A DNA stretch of 54,209 nucleotides. It comes from Lachnospiraceae bacterium (lineage in GTDB: Bacteria > Bacillota > Clostridia > Lachnospirales > Lachnospiraceae). Shown in pieces: positions 1 through 9,796 of the stretch. The position numbers and the translations under genes were made by a program. Below the pieces are notes generated by a model. The model saw only the letters and a list, made by a program, of their open reading frames with translations, had not been told where the DNA came from and searched no databases. The stretch covers positions 1 to 54,209 of the forward strand of contig JAFVBO010000011.1 in the NCBI GenBank assembly GCA_017479935.1, read 5' to 3'. Within the stretch, counting starts at the first letter, position 1, and the number at the start of each line of letters is the position of its first letter.

Positions 1-3000
1 ACGATCTCGCCATAGTACGCGGTCTCGTATGCGACAAGGTCATGGCCCTCCAGACCTTTCGTGTTAACCGGGATTTCTACGTCCACAGATCCGTCAGCTT
101 CCTCAGGGGTAAAGGTCTTCTCAGCCTTAAACTCCGTCAGGTCTCCGCTCGTCTGGTCGTAGATCTGCGCCTTCAGGGTGTATTCCTTGCCAGGGATCAG
201 GTTCTTGTACTCGACCGTATCCTTGATGATCGTCTCGCCAAGGGCATTGGTCTTGATGTTCGTTTCTTTGTTTACGGCTACGGTTCCGATTTCGGCCACA
301 TGGATCGTCTGGCCTTCATCGTCCTTGTCCTTATGGGTCGCTACCAGAACTTCCTTGTAGTATCCGTCCTCGTAGCACACAAGGTCGTGTCCCGCCAGAT
401 TAGTCGTGTCAAGCGCAATTTCCACGTCAACGGTTCCGCTTCCGCCTTCCGCTGCCGTAAAGGCCATCTCGCCGGTATACTCCGTCAGCTTGCCTTCGGT
501 CTTGTCAAACAGGCTTGCCTTCATCGTATACTCTTCGCCAGCCACCAGGTTCTCGTAGGAGACAGTATCAATGAAGGTCGTTTCGCCAAGGGCCGCCAGC
601 TGGATTTCAGTCTGAGCATCCTTCGCCACGGTTCCGATCTTCGAAACTACCGTCGTCTGCTTTTCATCGTCAGGCTCAGAATGGTCCGCGATCTGCACTT
701 CCCCATAGAAGGCAGTTTCGTAGGCAACAAAGGTATGGCCTTCATAGCCTTCCGTATTCAGGCTGATCTCTACATCAACCGTACCGGAGCTTTCCGAAGG
801 CGTAAATGTCTTTTCTCCTCTAAAATCAGTCAGCTCACCCGTTGTCTTGTCATACACCTTTGCCTTTAACGTATACGTCTTAAAAGGAAGAAGGTTTGTG
901 TAAGCCACGGTATCGACAAGAACCGTTTCTCCACATTCATTTGTCTTGATACCGGTGCTCTTATTAACGGCCGTCGTATGAATCTCCGGGATATAGACGG
1001 TCTGTGCCTCATCCTCGATGTCTGCGTGAACCGCAAATGTCTTCCCGGCATTCTTCAGTTCTTCAAACACAACCACGGTCGTACCGGCCAGGGATGCTCC
1101 CTGAAAGGTAAAGGTAAGCTCTACCTCTCCGTCCGAACTTTCCGGTCTGAACTCCTTACTTGCCGTTACAGGATTTCCGCTGTCATCCAGGATCGGATAT
1201 TTCGTAGTCTTGTCAACCAGCATTCCGGATAAAATATATCTCTTGTCCGTGTTCAAGTTCTTGTAGCTAACGGTATCCGTGATCGTTATATCCGTATTGG
1301 CATTTGCAAGGCCGACATTGGTATCTGCATCCTTCGCATTCGTCTGAATGCCAGGATAATAGATCTTCTGGTTTTCATCGGACAGCTCCTTGTGTTCCGC
1401 CACAAAAGTGCCCTTCCCATCTTCCTTGTCATCATCCAATCTCATTTCTTCGTAGACGGTGATGGTCTTTCCAGCCAGATCGGATGCGTCAAAAACGATG
1501 CGCACTTCCACGGATCCGTTTTTGCTTTCCGCCGTAAAGGTTTTCTTTCCTAAGAAGCCTTCCAGCTCTCTGGATGTGCCGTTTTCCGTCACCATGGCCG
1601 TGGCGGTCAGGATATACGTTTGTCCGACCTCTACGTTTTCGTAATAAACCGTGTCGATGATCACGTTCCGCTCTTCCGCAAGGGCATAGTGCGTCATGGA
1701 GTCCGCATCCAGCGCTGTCGTGTGGAGTTTGACTTCCACGTTGTAAATGTCGCCGCCCTCCGTCACAACCGGGCCTTCCTCTACCCTAAAGGTCTTCGTC
1801 ACCATAGCCATGGTCTTGTTTGCGTCTGTCTTCAGCTCGGTTACTTCATAGTATCCGACAGGCATGGAACAAAACGCATCGTTTACCTCTGCATCGCCAA
1901 ACCAAACGCCGGCGTAGTCAAGGCCTGCGATCACAGAAGCCGGAATCACCTGATCCGCATCGTCATATGGCTTTAAAATGTCATCGTATCCATTGGTGTT
2001 TGTCGTATGCAATAAATCCGGCAATTGCACCGCACTTGAGAAGACGCCGTTGGCATCCGTTACAACATAGTGCGTTTCCTGCGTCTCCACATTCTTGATC
2101 TTAAACGGAATTCCCGCCATGGTGCGTTCCGTTCCAAGGATCTTCTTTGTGAAGGTCAGTTCCCCACGCTTAAAACTGTCCTTTGACGTGAAGCTGCTGC
2201 CATTTTCCGCAGAAACTGCCTGGTTACCGCTTACAACATAGCAGGTGCCGTCTCTGTCAACGAAATTGTAAAGGACCATGCCATCCGCCTCATCCGTTCC
2301 ATCGCCGTCTGTCAGGCGGATTGTCGCTCCTTCCGTTGTAAAGTCTTTCGGAGCCTTCGTCTCTTTAATCGTGATGGTGCCAAGAGGAAGGATAAATCTG
2401 CCGTCCTCCATGATTCCATACACTGCCTCACCGGATACCAGATGTTCGTTATCTAATTTGGCAATATAGTCATCTCCATCTTTAATGGTCTGAATCACCC
2501 ATGTCGCATCTGCCACTTCTGGCCGATTGTCTTTTGTATACTGCCCCTTATAGAAATTGATTGTGTACTCAGCTCCGGACAGATCAGATCCATCCGATAC
2601 CGCTCCGCTCTCATCCACTTTGATGATCTGGATACCGGCCGAATGCATGGGCTTATTGGAGATTTCCGCAACAAGCGCTTTTGCATGTCCCCTCTCCGGA
2701 ATAACCACTTCCGTCGGATTTTCATTGTAAATCCAGCCCTTGCCGGACAGGCTTTCTTCCACCTCCCGCACATAATAGGTGCCAGGCTCCATGAAAATAG
2801 ATTCTGTCTCTCCGTTTTTGTCTGACGTAAGAAGAATCTCTCCTCCATCCTTCTTTTTCGCTTCCGTATGGCAGGCATTATCCGTATAAACCTTAAACTG
2901 AATGCCGGAGAAATCATAACTGTCATTCTCCGCGGTCAGATCGGCAGCCGCAGACACCTTCTTTACGCTTAATGTGCTGGAAGGAATCTCAGGATTTAAG

Positions 3001-5387
3001 ATTTCATCGTCTGCTACCGTATTTTCCTCTGTCACCTCAAAAGTCTTTGTGACCATATCCAGGTCTTTATTGGCCTCAGTTTTAAGTTCCCTCACTTCAT
3101 ACGTGCCAAGCGGCAGCGCACCCTTTGTGTCATCGACAGGTTCCGCGCTAAACCAGATGCCGGCATAGGAAAGGTTCTCTATGACAGATGTCGGAATCAC
3201 CTGATCCGCATCGTCATACGGCTTTAAAATGTCATCGTATCCGTTGGTGTTTGTCGTATGTAATTTTTCTGGCGATACTGCCGCGCTGGAGAAGTTTCCA
3301 TCCGCGTCCGTTACAACATAATGGGACTCTCCTGTCTTCTGGGACGTGATGATAAACGGAATGTCCCCCAGTGGTACTTCTGTGCCATCCGTTTTTATGA
3401 GCTTTTTCGTAAAAGACAGATCACCTCTGGCGTTTTCTTCCAAGGATTCGACTTTCACGCCATCCTCCGCGGAAAGTATCTGGTTTCCGCTTTGGACGGA
3501 GCAGACTCCCTGATCATCAATAAAATTATAAAGGACACGTCCATCTGCCGAGTCAGATCCATCCCCGCCAGTCAATTGTATAGTTGACCCCTTCAGACTA
3601 AACCCGGCAGGAGCCTTAGTCTCTTTGATGGTAATGGTGCCAAGAGGAAGCACATACTGCCCGGAGGCATCCTTCCCGAATACCGCTTCGCCCTGAACCA
3701 TGTACGTATCATGCAAGGCGGCGATATAGTGTTCTCCCACCTTGACGGTCTTTACAACCCAGGTTTCATCGGCTTCCGCAGGCAATGTGTCGAATGTATA
3801 TTGTCCCGCATAATATTGTATTGTATATTCTGCATTCGAAAGATCCGCATCTGTATACGCCGGATCCTTTGCTATCTTTATAATTTCTATGCCAAGCGGG
3901 TCGTTTAAAGGCTGGTTTTCCACTTCGGCGATCAACGCTTCCTCCGCGCCATCTTCCGGAACCACCACCTGCGTAGGATCCGGGTTATACTTCCAGCCCT
4001 TCCCCGTCAGGCTCTCCTCCACTTCCTGCACATAATACGTACCGGGCTCGACAGACACATAATCCGTTAAACCATCCGCCTGGGAGATCAGAAGAATCGG
4101 TTCTCCCTCCGCATCCAGTGCTTCTGCCGAACACGCTTCATCGGTATATACTTTAAACTGGATACCGCTGAAATCGTAGCAGCTATTTTCCTCCGTCAGA
4201 ACCGTGTTCCCGGAAACCTTCTTCGCACGTAAAAGGCCCGTAGGCATATCGGGATCCACCGCAATCCAGTAAACCGGCTGGGAACTCCCGTCATCTCCCT
4301 CGTACGGTTTCGTACCATACAGGTGCGTTCGTCTGACTACCTTTTGAAGCGCCTGATCTGTGGCTAACAGATATTCTATGTTCTCCGTTGCTGCCCGGAT
4401 CGCATCTTCCTCCCAATCATAATAGACATTGGTTCCGGAAGGATAGGTTCGAAAGTCTCCTGTATCCAGATAGCTGATCAGGGAATGCGTCCACCCCATG
4501 AACTTCTCGTTGTGTAAAATTCCGTATACGGCATCCGCATACTCCTCTGCACACGCCCCGTTATAACCTGCGAGAAAAGCCACCTTCATCATATCTGCGG
4601 TCGGTACATCAATCTCTACCACCGTGTATGAGGTGTCAAACTCCGGTGCACTCATCCAGGAAGCCGCACAGAAGGCCAGATAATCCGTTCCGTCCACGTT
4701 GACGTTAAACGGTTGTACCAAAGCACCATTCCATTCCCCGCCATAATATATTTTATCTGTTTTAAAGGTTAAGTATCCTTGCTTGCCAACCTGGCTGGGC
4801 GATGCGCTCAGGAGCCTTCGTGAGGGCAACGGAATCTCTTCCCCCTCTTCCAGATACTTAAGGTGCATCACCACCTCAAACTGGTCGAAGTCATAAGAGC
4901 TGAGCGGTATAAAAGAGGGAGTAGGCACCTCCGTTTCCTGCGAAATCTCTTCTCCATTTTCTTCCGCATCAGGTTCTGCAGCATTCGGGCTTTCCTCCGT
5001 AGCAGGCATAGTCGTACCATCATCCTCGGATGGTGTCATATCTTCTGAAAAATCAATTTCCTCTGGCAGGTCAATTTCTTCCGAAAGATCGATTTCTTCC
5101 GGAAGAACCATCTCCTCTGCTATAGGCACTTCATCCGGCATATCTTCTTCCAACAGCCAGATTTCATCTGAAAGATATTCCTCCTCTGCGAGCACAATCT
5201 CCTCCGGAAGATATTCCTCTGCGAGCACTATCTCCTCCGGAAGATATTCTTCTTCCGTTTCGTTCCTGCCCACGCTCTCGCTTTCCACATAGACGGCCTC
5301 CGGCGCATCCGCACGGGCAGCCATAGGTCCGGCCAGGCTCATACTCGCCGCAAGCATCACCGCCAGAACCTTCTGGAACTTGTTCAT
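1..5387 (-). CDS. VaFE-repeat / SpaA-domain giant surface adhesin (partial, C-terminus outside window)
   Basis: One uninterrupted frame runs from an ATG at 5387 (AGGAGA ribosome site 7 nt upstream) to the window edge, giving 1795 codons. It opens with a signal peptide (about residues 1-27), followed by an acidic region with repeats of the type EEYLPEEIVLAEE and EEIDLPEEIDFSED. Next is a thioester-domain-like region (about 200-385) with a candidate Cys in YLAFCAASW; the usual TQ motif is not evident (WTHSLISYL instead). Two tandem modules of about 400 residues follow (starts near 386 and 808), each with SpaA/Cna-B-like folds (YDFSGIQFKVYTD, EPGTYYVxEVEES). From about residue 1213 come at least five VaFE repeats with a DTVxY Thr, a VVVFEEL/LVAYET motif and a (D/E)xxQT Gln, the residues of Thr-Gln ester crosslinks. 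Likely a sortase-anchored stalk adhesin, but the anchor lies outside the window. Confidence 0.88.
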   Translation of the reverse strand, partial: MNKFQKVLAVMLAASMSLAGPMAARADAPEAVYVESESVGRNETEEEYLPEEIVLAEEYLPEEIVLAEEEYLSDEIWLLEEDMPDEVPIAEEMVLPEEIDLSEEIDLPEEIDFSEDMTPSEDDGTTMPATEESPNAAEPDAEENGEEISQETEVPTPSFIPLSSYDFDQFEVVMHLKYLEEGEEIPLPSRRLLSASPSQVGKQGYLTFKTDKIYYGGEWNGALVQPFNVNVDGTDYLAFCAASWMSAPEFDTSYTVVEIDVPTADMMKVAFLAGYNGACAEEYADAVYGILHNEKFMGWTHSLISYLDTGDFRTYPSGTNVYYDWEEDAIRAATENIEYLLATDQALQKVVRRTHLYGTKPYEGDDGSSQPVYWIAVDPDMPTGLLRAKKVSGNTVLTEENSCYDFSGIQFKVYTDEACSAEALDAEGEPILLISQADGLTDYVSVEPGTYYVQEVEESLTGKGWKYNPDPTQVVVPEDGAEEALIAEVENQPLNDPLGIEIIKIAKDPAYTDADLSNAEYTIQYYAGQYTFDTLPAEADETWVVKTVKVGEHYIAALHDTYMVQGEAVFGKDASGQYVLPLGTITIKETKAPAGFSLKGSTIQLTGGDGSDSADGRVLYNFIDDQGVCSVQSGNQILSAEDGVKVESLEENARGDLSFTKKLIKTDGTEVPLGDIPFIITSQKTGESHYVVTDADGNFSSAAVSPEKLHTTNTNGYDDILKPYDDADQVIPTSVIENLSYAGIWFSAEPVDDTKGALPLGTYEVRELKTEANKDLDMVTKTFEVTEENTVADDEILNPEIPSSTLSVKKVSAAADLTAENDSYDFSGIQFKVYTDNACHTEAKKKDGGEILLTSDKNGETESIFMEPGTYYVREVEESLSGKGWIYNENPTEVVIPERGHAKALVAEISNKPMHSAGIQIIKVDESGAVSDGSDLSGAEYTINFYKGQYTKDNRPEVADATWVIQTIKDGDDYIAKLDNEHLVSGEAVYGIMEDGRFILPLGTITIKETKAPKDFTTEGATIRLTDGDGTDEADGMVLYNFVDRDGTCYVVSGNQAVSAENGSSFTSKDSFKRGELTFTKKILGTERTMAGIPFKIKNVETQETHYVVTDANGVFSSAVQLPDLLHTTNTNGYDDILKPYDDADQVIPASVIAGLDYAGVWFGDAEVNDAFCSMPVGYYEVTELKTDANKTMAMVTKTFRVEEGPVVTEGGDIYNVEVKLHTTALDADSMTHYALAEERNVIIDTVYYENVEVGQTYILTATAMVTENGTSRELEGFLGKKTFTAESKNGSVEVRIVFDASDLAGKTITVYEEMRLDDDKEDGKGTFVAEHKELSDENQKIYYPGIQTNAKDADTNVGLANANTDITITDTVSYKNLNTDKRYILSGMLVDKTTKYPILDDSGNPVTASKEFRPESSDGEVELTFTFQGASLAGTTVVVFEELKNAGKTFAVHADIEDEAQTVYIPEIHTTAVNKSTGIKTNECGETVLVDTVAYTNLLPFKTYTLKAKVYDKTTGELTDFRGEKTFTPSESSGTVDVEISLNTEGYEGHTFVAYETAFYGEVQIADHSEPDDEKQTTVVSKIGTVAKDAQTEIQLAALGETTFIDTVSYENLVAGEEYTMKASLFDKTEGKLTEYTGEMAFTAAEGGSGTVDVEIALDTTNLAGHDLVCYEDGYYKEVLVATHKDKDDEGQTIHVAEIGTVAVNKETNIKTNALGETIIKDTVEYKNLIPGKEYTLKAQIYDQTSGDLTEFKAEKTFTPEEADGSVDVEIPVNTKGLEGHDLVAYETAYYGEI

Positions 5388-5674
5388 AACACTGATCTCC
5401 TTTCCTGGTGCATGGGACAGCGCATAAGCGCTGCCTTGTTATTTCCTGTATTTTAAAAGAATCCGACAGAAACAACGTGCGCCATCCATTTCGCGCACAC
5501 GATTCTTGTCTGGTTCTTAAAAGCAAAGGACAACTGGCAGATCGATGCCATAAATGAAGAATAAAATGAGAAGAAATGCGTAAAAAGAATACTGGTGCAT
5601 AACCTGACGACTATGCGCCTTACCGGAGAGCCTGAACGGTTTGCGTCCGGTATTCGTGTATGTCATTCGCCTGT
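5388..5674 (-). promoter_or_regulatory. Structured long 5' leader of the VaFE adhesin gene
   Basis: Between the predicted start of transcription (about 5674) and the ATG lie roughly 287 nt without a convincing ORF. On the minus strand the leader holds a 7-bp hairpin TACCGGA/TCCGGTA whose loop begins CGCAAACC. A second hairpin, GCATA/TATGC, encloses CGTCAGG. Further down is a GTGCGC/GCGCAC hairpin (5477-5498) followed by a weak T-rich stretch. Another hairpin, GGCAGCGC/GCGCTGTC, sits near 5428-5448. The ACGCAAA and CAGGTTA pieces recall the 3' half of c-di-GMP-I riboswitches, but the 5' half is not recognisable, so class assignment is speculative. Confidence 0.45.
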
Positions 5675-5680
5675 ATAGTA

Positions 5681-5709
5681 ATTATAGGATTCTTTCCTAC
5701 ACTTGTCAA
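5681..5709 (-). promoter_or_regulatory. Sigma-A promoter of the VaFE adhesin gene
   Basis: On the minus strand a perfect -35 TTGACA (5704-5709) and a perfect -10 TATAAT (5681-5686) are separated by exactly 17 bp. This is one of the strongest promoters in the window and defines the long leader downstream. Confidence 0.85.
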
Positions 5710-5809
5710 GATAGAAATACAAGAAAAACCGTTGCTTTTACACAACGGTCTTTCCTTAAGCCACTGTCTATTCATCCACCTCAGGCGCTATCTGCGCTTG
5801 TTTCCGATG

Positions 5810-6118
5810 TCAGGCCGATTTCTGCCTGTAATATTCGTCCCTCTCCATGATATAGTCATCGATCACCTTCAGCAGATGATCGATCATCCCGATTCGGGCC
5901 CCGTGCCGCTTCTGGTTGTTCCACCTCTTCACGCCGCTCGTCCGGTTTCGGCGGATCTCCTCCGGGCTGACGCCTTCTTTCAGGCTGTCGTACAGGTCAT
6001 TATGACTGCGGTGGGACATCAGGTACTCCTCCTGTCCCGAAAATACCAGGTAAATGTCAAACCACTCTGTTTTATTGCTCTTCTTCGCCAGTACACGCAC
6101 ATTTCTATTTTCTTTCAT
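5810..6118 (-). CDS. Small hypothetical protein, 102 aa
   Basis: A charged, soluble-looking 102-residue protein with an AGGAGA ribosome site upstream of ATG 6118. No signal peptide or membrane segment is visible. The N-terminal half (KKSNKTEWFDIYLVFSGQEE) looks like a short beta-rich fold. The C-terminal half is basic and then helical and acidic (IDDYIMERDEYYRQ). I do not recognise a named family. The gene stands alone between the adhesin promoter and the GH106 terminator. It is supported as coding by its ribosome site and typical amino-acid composition. Confidence 0.65.
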   Translation of the reverse strand: MKENRNVRVLAKKSNKTEWFDIYLVFSGQEEYLMSHRSHNDLYDSLKEGVSPEEIRRNRTSGVKRWNNQKRHGARIGMIDHLLKVIDDYIMERDEYYRQKSA

Positions 6119-6150
6119 ATGAGGTTCTCCTTTCCCTGCTTACATACCTT

Positions 6151-6181
6151 CCGCCCCTTCAAAGGGTTTTGGATGGGGCGG
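6151..6181 (-). other. Hairpin in the leader of the 102-aa gene
   Basis: CCGCCCC (6151-6157) pairs with GGGGCGG (6175-6181) around a 17-nt loop, about 30 nt upstream of the start codon at 6118. The plus-strand side is followed by TTTT, so it could also act as a weak terminator in that direction. Confidence 0.4.
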
Positions 6182-6243
6182 TTTTCACACGTAGCATCTT
6201 ACTGCAAGAAAAAGGATTTGTCATTGACGGCATAGTTGAAAAA

Positions 6244-6267
6244 AGCCCTGAGCAAATACCCAGGGCT
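6244..6267 (-). terminator. Intrinsic terminator after the GH106 gene
   Basis: AGCCCTG (6244-6250) and CAGGGCT (6261-6267) form a stem with a 10-nt loop. On the minus strand the stem is followed by a run of six T, 28 nt after the GH106 stop codon. There is also a T-run on the plus side, so it may be bidirectional. Confidence 0.8.
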
Positions 6268-6294
6268 CTTTTTATGCGCCAGCGAATTTCGTTA

Positions 6295-9200
6295 TCAGAA
6301 AGCGCTGTCCACGAAAGGAACGATCATGGCCTGCGTAGGTCCAAAGCTCTCATACTGCACGTGGATGCCCCACCAGCCCTGGCTGTTCTGTGCTTCGCGA
6401 ACGATGCCGTTTGCCAGGCAGACGTTGGATAATGTGGAAGCATAATCGATCACGATGCTGTTCTCGCCGTCCACCAGGTACTCGGAAATATCCGCGCAAG
6501 GATACATCCAGTTGATGGTGCCGGTGTACTGAACCTGGCCCTCACTGTCTGCAGCGATGCCGGCAGGAGTCTTGGTGGCGTTCTGGCTTTCCACGCCGCC
6601 CACCAGCTGGCCATTGATGTAGACCTTCATCGTGGAGATGAAGTCGTTACTGAATGTCAGGTAAGCGCCCGTTGCGGCGGAAGCATCCCAATTGAAGGAA
6701 GCTTCATAGCGTCCGGTACCGGATACAGCCTGGCCGATTTCCGGGATGTTGTCCCAGGTAGTCAGCTCGTCCATCTGCACCGTGATAGGCGTTACGATAG
6801 TGGCGGGACGGGTGTTCATGGTGGTCAGATCGCCAATCGTCTCGGTGGATGTCAGCTTCTCTTCGCCCGGCGTCCAGGATTCCACGGTCAGATCCCAGCC
6901 GGTGATGGCGTAGGCTTCCGGTACGGTCACGGTGACGGACTTGCTTTCCTCATCGTTATACACGGCAGTGTATTCGCCGCTTTCGGTGGCACGGATCACC
7001 ACAGCGTCGTCCTTCATGAAAGCGGACGCGGCGTTTGTGGACACCAGATGCTTTCCTTCTGCCTCGGCCTTCTCAAAGGCGTAGAGTGCAACGTCACAGT
7101 AGTCCAGATCCACGGGGATGATGGTCTTGCCCTCTTCCCATCTGTACACGGCCAGCTTAGTAACCTTGCCGGTCCAGGCATCGATCTCGTAAGGGATGTA
7201 GGAGCCGATCAGCTCGATTTCGGTCTTGATGTTGGTTCCGTGATCCTCTTCCTTCACCGCCTCAATGTGGCTGTTGGCGTGATAATCGTTGGAGCAGTAG
7301 TTGTAGACGTACAGATAGGCGTTGCCATCCTCATCCACACGGCTCTGGGTGAGCAGCTGATGGTTGGCCTCCGGATATCCGACGTAAGGCTCCACGCCCA
7401 GTTCCTGCATCGCGGCCAGTACGCCATCGGAGTAACCCTGATCCATAGCCGCAAAGTAGTTGAAGTCATCCGCCGCGTCATAAATTTCCGCCTCGCGGAC
7501 ATTCGGCAGAGCCTTCAGCTCGGTCATAAGCTCAGCCAGATACTCGTCTTTTCCATCGTTGAAAGGCGTGCGCACGGCTGCGCCTTCCAGCACCACCACA
7601 GGCAGCCCCTTCTTCGCCCATTCTAAGACGCGCTCGGCACCTGTCACATCCAGCCAATCCTGATACAGCACAATTGCCTTGTATCCGGCCAGCTCGATGG
7701 TCTTGGTTTCCTCATCGAAATACACGTCGTCATCAAACAGGAGCTTCGGCGACGCGTAGTCGTAGGTGTAACCGTTGTCCTGCAACTCGGTGGAGCGATA
7801 GTACACGCCCATGTGGGCAAGCTGCCAGTTCATGCCGGTGATATCGTCCGCGGTGCCGCCGCCAAAGCGGATGCCCTGATTCCAGTTGTTGTGCAGGAAG
7901 AGAATGTCCGTGCGGGCCTTGCCGGTCTGCATCAGGCTCTGGATCCGTCCGACATGCGCGTTAAACACGTCAAAGTCCACGGCATCCATTTCGCGGTCAC
8001 CCCAGCGGTCAAACATGGAGAAACCGGGGGTGTTGCCGGGCCATCGCACGTTTTCGCTGAAGCCCCAGCTCGAGGACCACACATGCCAGATCACACGCTG
8101 GAACCCTGCCGCATACTGATCATAGACCATTTTCAGTCGGGTCTGCATGTTGGAGGCATGGATGGGGTTGGTGGGACCGGTCTCGGTGGAGAGCAGCTTA
8201 TTCTGCAGCTTCGCGCCGGCCGTATGCAGACGCAGGATGTCGATCTGGTCGTACTGGTTTAAGTTCTCGGCTTCTGGATAGTCCACGTACATGGACGGTT
8301 CCGTAATCTCGAAGGAGCGACCGTAGGAGATCTGCGCACGGGTCTCAATGCCCACGCTGTTCAGCCATTCCTTTAACGGCAGCAGCATGTTTTCTTCGTA
8401 GAGCTGGGTCAGCACATCCAGCCAGTCGTTGATGATCTTCTCACGCAGACCGGGATCGCCTTCCAGGTCATCGCGGCCCTTGGCGGGTTCGGTATAAGGG
8501 TTGGACACGGCGTTCACCTGCGGCAGGTTCTCCGTCAGGAACAGGTACGGCAGCGCGTCATATCCCTTCCGGTCGATGAATTCCTGGCGCACATCTTCGG
8601 TCCACCAGGTAATGCCGCCGGTGGGGTTGATCTCCAGGGAGTCCATGAAAAGCTGCACATCGCCGTTTTTAATCTTCTCATTCAGTTCCGGGTCGTTTAA
8701 ATAGTTGGCCTCCCAGAAGGTACGCAGAGCGTCCACGCCGCGCTTGTCAAAGTAGTTGGTGGCGTAGCAGGTCTCCATCGCGGGAGAAGCTGTGACATAG
8801 TTGCCGTGCGTCCAGTAGGCGATCACGACCATATCTTCCTCCGGCGTCCAGTCAACGGCGATTTCATACGGGTTTTCGCCCTGCACAAACTCGGTCTTCT
8901 CGGACAGGTCGATCAGGGAATCCGCATACACGCTGAACTCATACGCCGTGGTAGGTGCGGCACCGCTTCCGCGTCCCGGGATTTCAAGGACCTCATAGGA
9001 CGCAGGCTTGAAAGCATACGCGCCTAAGAAGGTTGCTTTTTCCCGTGTGGTGGACGGGACGGGAAGCGCGGTCAGCTTTTCGCCTGCTGCCACATCGTCC
9101 ACGCCCATGGCCAGCACCTGGCTGGCTTCCTGGCTGTCGGGGTCTAAGCCCGGCACGTTAGAGGTAGACCAGTTGGTGCCGGAGGTAAGGCTGACGGACA

Positions 9201-9585
9201 TACCGTGGTCTAAGAGGGCGTTCATGATCAGACGCCACTTGTGGGACCACATTTCGGAGCCGTACGCGTATACATCGTCGGGCGAGTTGTTGTCGGACTG
9301 CATGCAAAGCTCCACACCATGGAAGCCGGCATCATACAGGAGCTGCACTTCCTCAAGCAGCACCTCGTCCGTCAGGGATGCTTCGGGCAGCCACCAACGC
9401 ATATCGGACTGGAACGACCGGTCCGGGTCGGCAAACTGTTCGACAAGCGCAGCCTGAAAGTCTGTCTTTTCTTCCTCGGCTCCTGCGGCCAGTCCAAGGC
9501 CTCCAACCGTCAGCGCGGCACACAGGGCCAGGCTCAGGGTACGTTTGATCGCAGATCCAAGAGAACGTTTCGTCAAATGATACAT
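6295..9585 (-). CDS. Secreted glycoside hydrolase, family 106-like (alpha-L-rhamnosidase type)
   Basis: A 1096-residue exported protein. A basic N-terminus (KRSLGSAIKRT) and hydrophobic core ending in GLAAGAEE form the signal peptide. The N-terminal catalytic region carries the family pattern RWWLPEASLTDE followed by LYDAGFHGVELCMQ, then GTNWSTSNVPGLDP. The C-terminal third is a beta-sandwich, probably carbohydrate binding (FSNDFISTMKVYINGQLVGG). GH106 enzymes remove alpha-L-rhamnose from plant pectin-type glycans; that substrate is inferred from the family, not shown here. No membrane anchor or sortase motif is seen at the C-terminus (VPFVDSAF). ATG 9585 has AAGGAGG 7 nt upstream. A divergent AraC regulator suggests substrate-responsive control. 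Confidence 0.82.
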   Translation of the reverse strand: MYHLTKRSLGSAIKRTLSLALCAALTVGGLGLAAGAEEEKTDFQAALVEQFADPDRSFQSDMRWWLPEASLTDEVLLEEVQLLYDAGFHGVELCMQSDNNSPDDVYAYGSEMWSHKWRLIMNALLDHGMSVSLTSGTNWSTSNVPGLDPDSQEASQVLAMGVDDVAAGEKLTALPVPSTTREKATFLGAYAFKPASYEVLEIPGRGSGAAPTTAYEFSVYADSLIDLSEKTEFVQGENPYEIAVDWTPEEDMVVIAYWTHGNYVTASPAMETCYATNYFDKRGVDALRTFWEANYLNDPELNEKIKNGDVQLFMDSLEINPTGGITWWTEDVRQEFIDRKGYDALPYLFLTENLPQVNAVSNPYTEPAKGRDDLEGDPGLREKIINDWLDVLTQLYEENMLLPLKEWLNSVGIETRAQISYGRSFEITEPSMYVDYPEAENLNQYDQIDILRLHTAGAKLQNKLLSTETGPTNPIHASNMQTRLKMVYDQYAAGFQRVIWHVWSSSWGFSENVRWPGNTPGFSMFDRWGDREMDAVDFDVFNAHVGRIQSLMQTGKARTDILFLHNNWNQGIRFGGGTADDITGMNWQLAHMGVYYRSTELQDNGYTYDYASPKLLFDDDVYFDEETKTIELAGYKAIVLYQDWLDVTGAERVLEWAKKGLPVVVLEGAAVRTPFNDGKDEYLAELMTELKALPNVREAEIYDAADDFNYFAAMDQGYSDGVLAAMQELGVEPYVGYPEANHQLLTQSRVDEDGNAYLYVYNYCSNDYHANSHIEAVKEEDHGTNIKTEIELIGSYIPYEIDAWTGKVTKLAVYRWEEGKTIIPVDLDYCDVALYAFEKAEAEGKHLVSTNAASAFMKDDAVVIRATESGEYTAVYNDEESKSVTVTVPEAYAITGWDLTVESWTPGEEKLTSTETIGDLTTMNTRPATIVTPITVQMDELTTWDNIPEIGQAVSGTGRYEASFNWDASAATGAYLTFSNDFISTMKVYINGQLVGGVESQNATKTPAGIAADSEGQVQYTGTINWMYPCADISEYLVDGENSIVIDYASTLSNVCLANGIVREAQNSQGWWGIHVQYESFGPTQAMIVPFVDSAF

Positions 9586-9635
9586 ATCGTTTCCTCCTTT
9601 TAAGATAAATTGACAGCACTTTGCCTGTTATTTTG

Positions 9636-9664
9636 ATTATACGGGGAGGAAACAGCCAAATCAA
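9636..9664 (-). promoter_or_regulatory. Promoter of the GH106 gene
   Basis: On the minus strand, -35 TTGATT (9659-9664) and -10 TATAAT (9636-9641) with a 17-bp spacer, about 50 nt upstream of the GH106 start codon. Confidence 0.75.
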
Positions 9665-9796
9665 TAAGTGGAAATTGCCCTCTAAAACAGGACTTTTTTA
9701 TCCTTCCTTAGCCAAACACCCGTACCTGCTTATCCACGCAGGCCCAGGCCATCCACCGAGGCATACGGGGCATGTACTTAAAAACGATTATGGCTC

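Noticed and set aside
42-869. Long plus-strand ORF opposite the adhesin
   Set aside because: It is an antisense shadow of the VaFE repeats, which read cleanly on the minus strand with a signal peptide and ribosome site.
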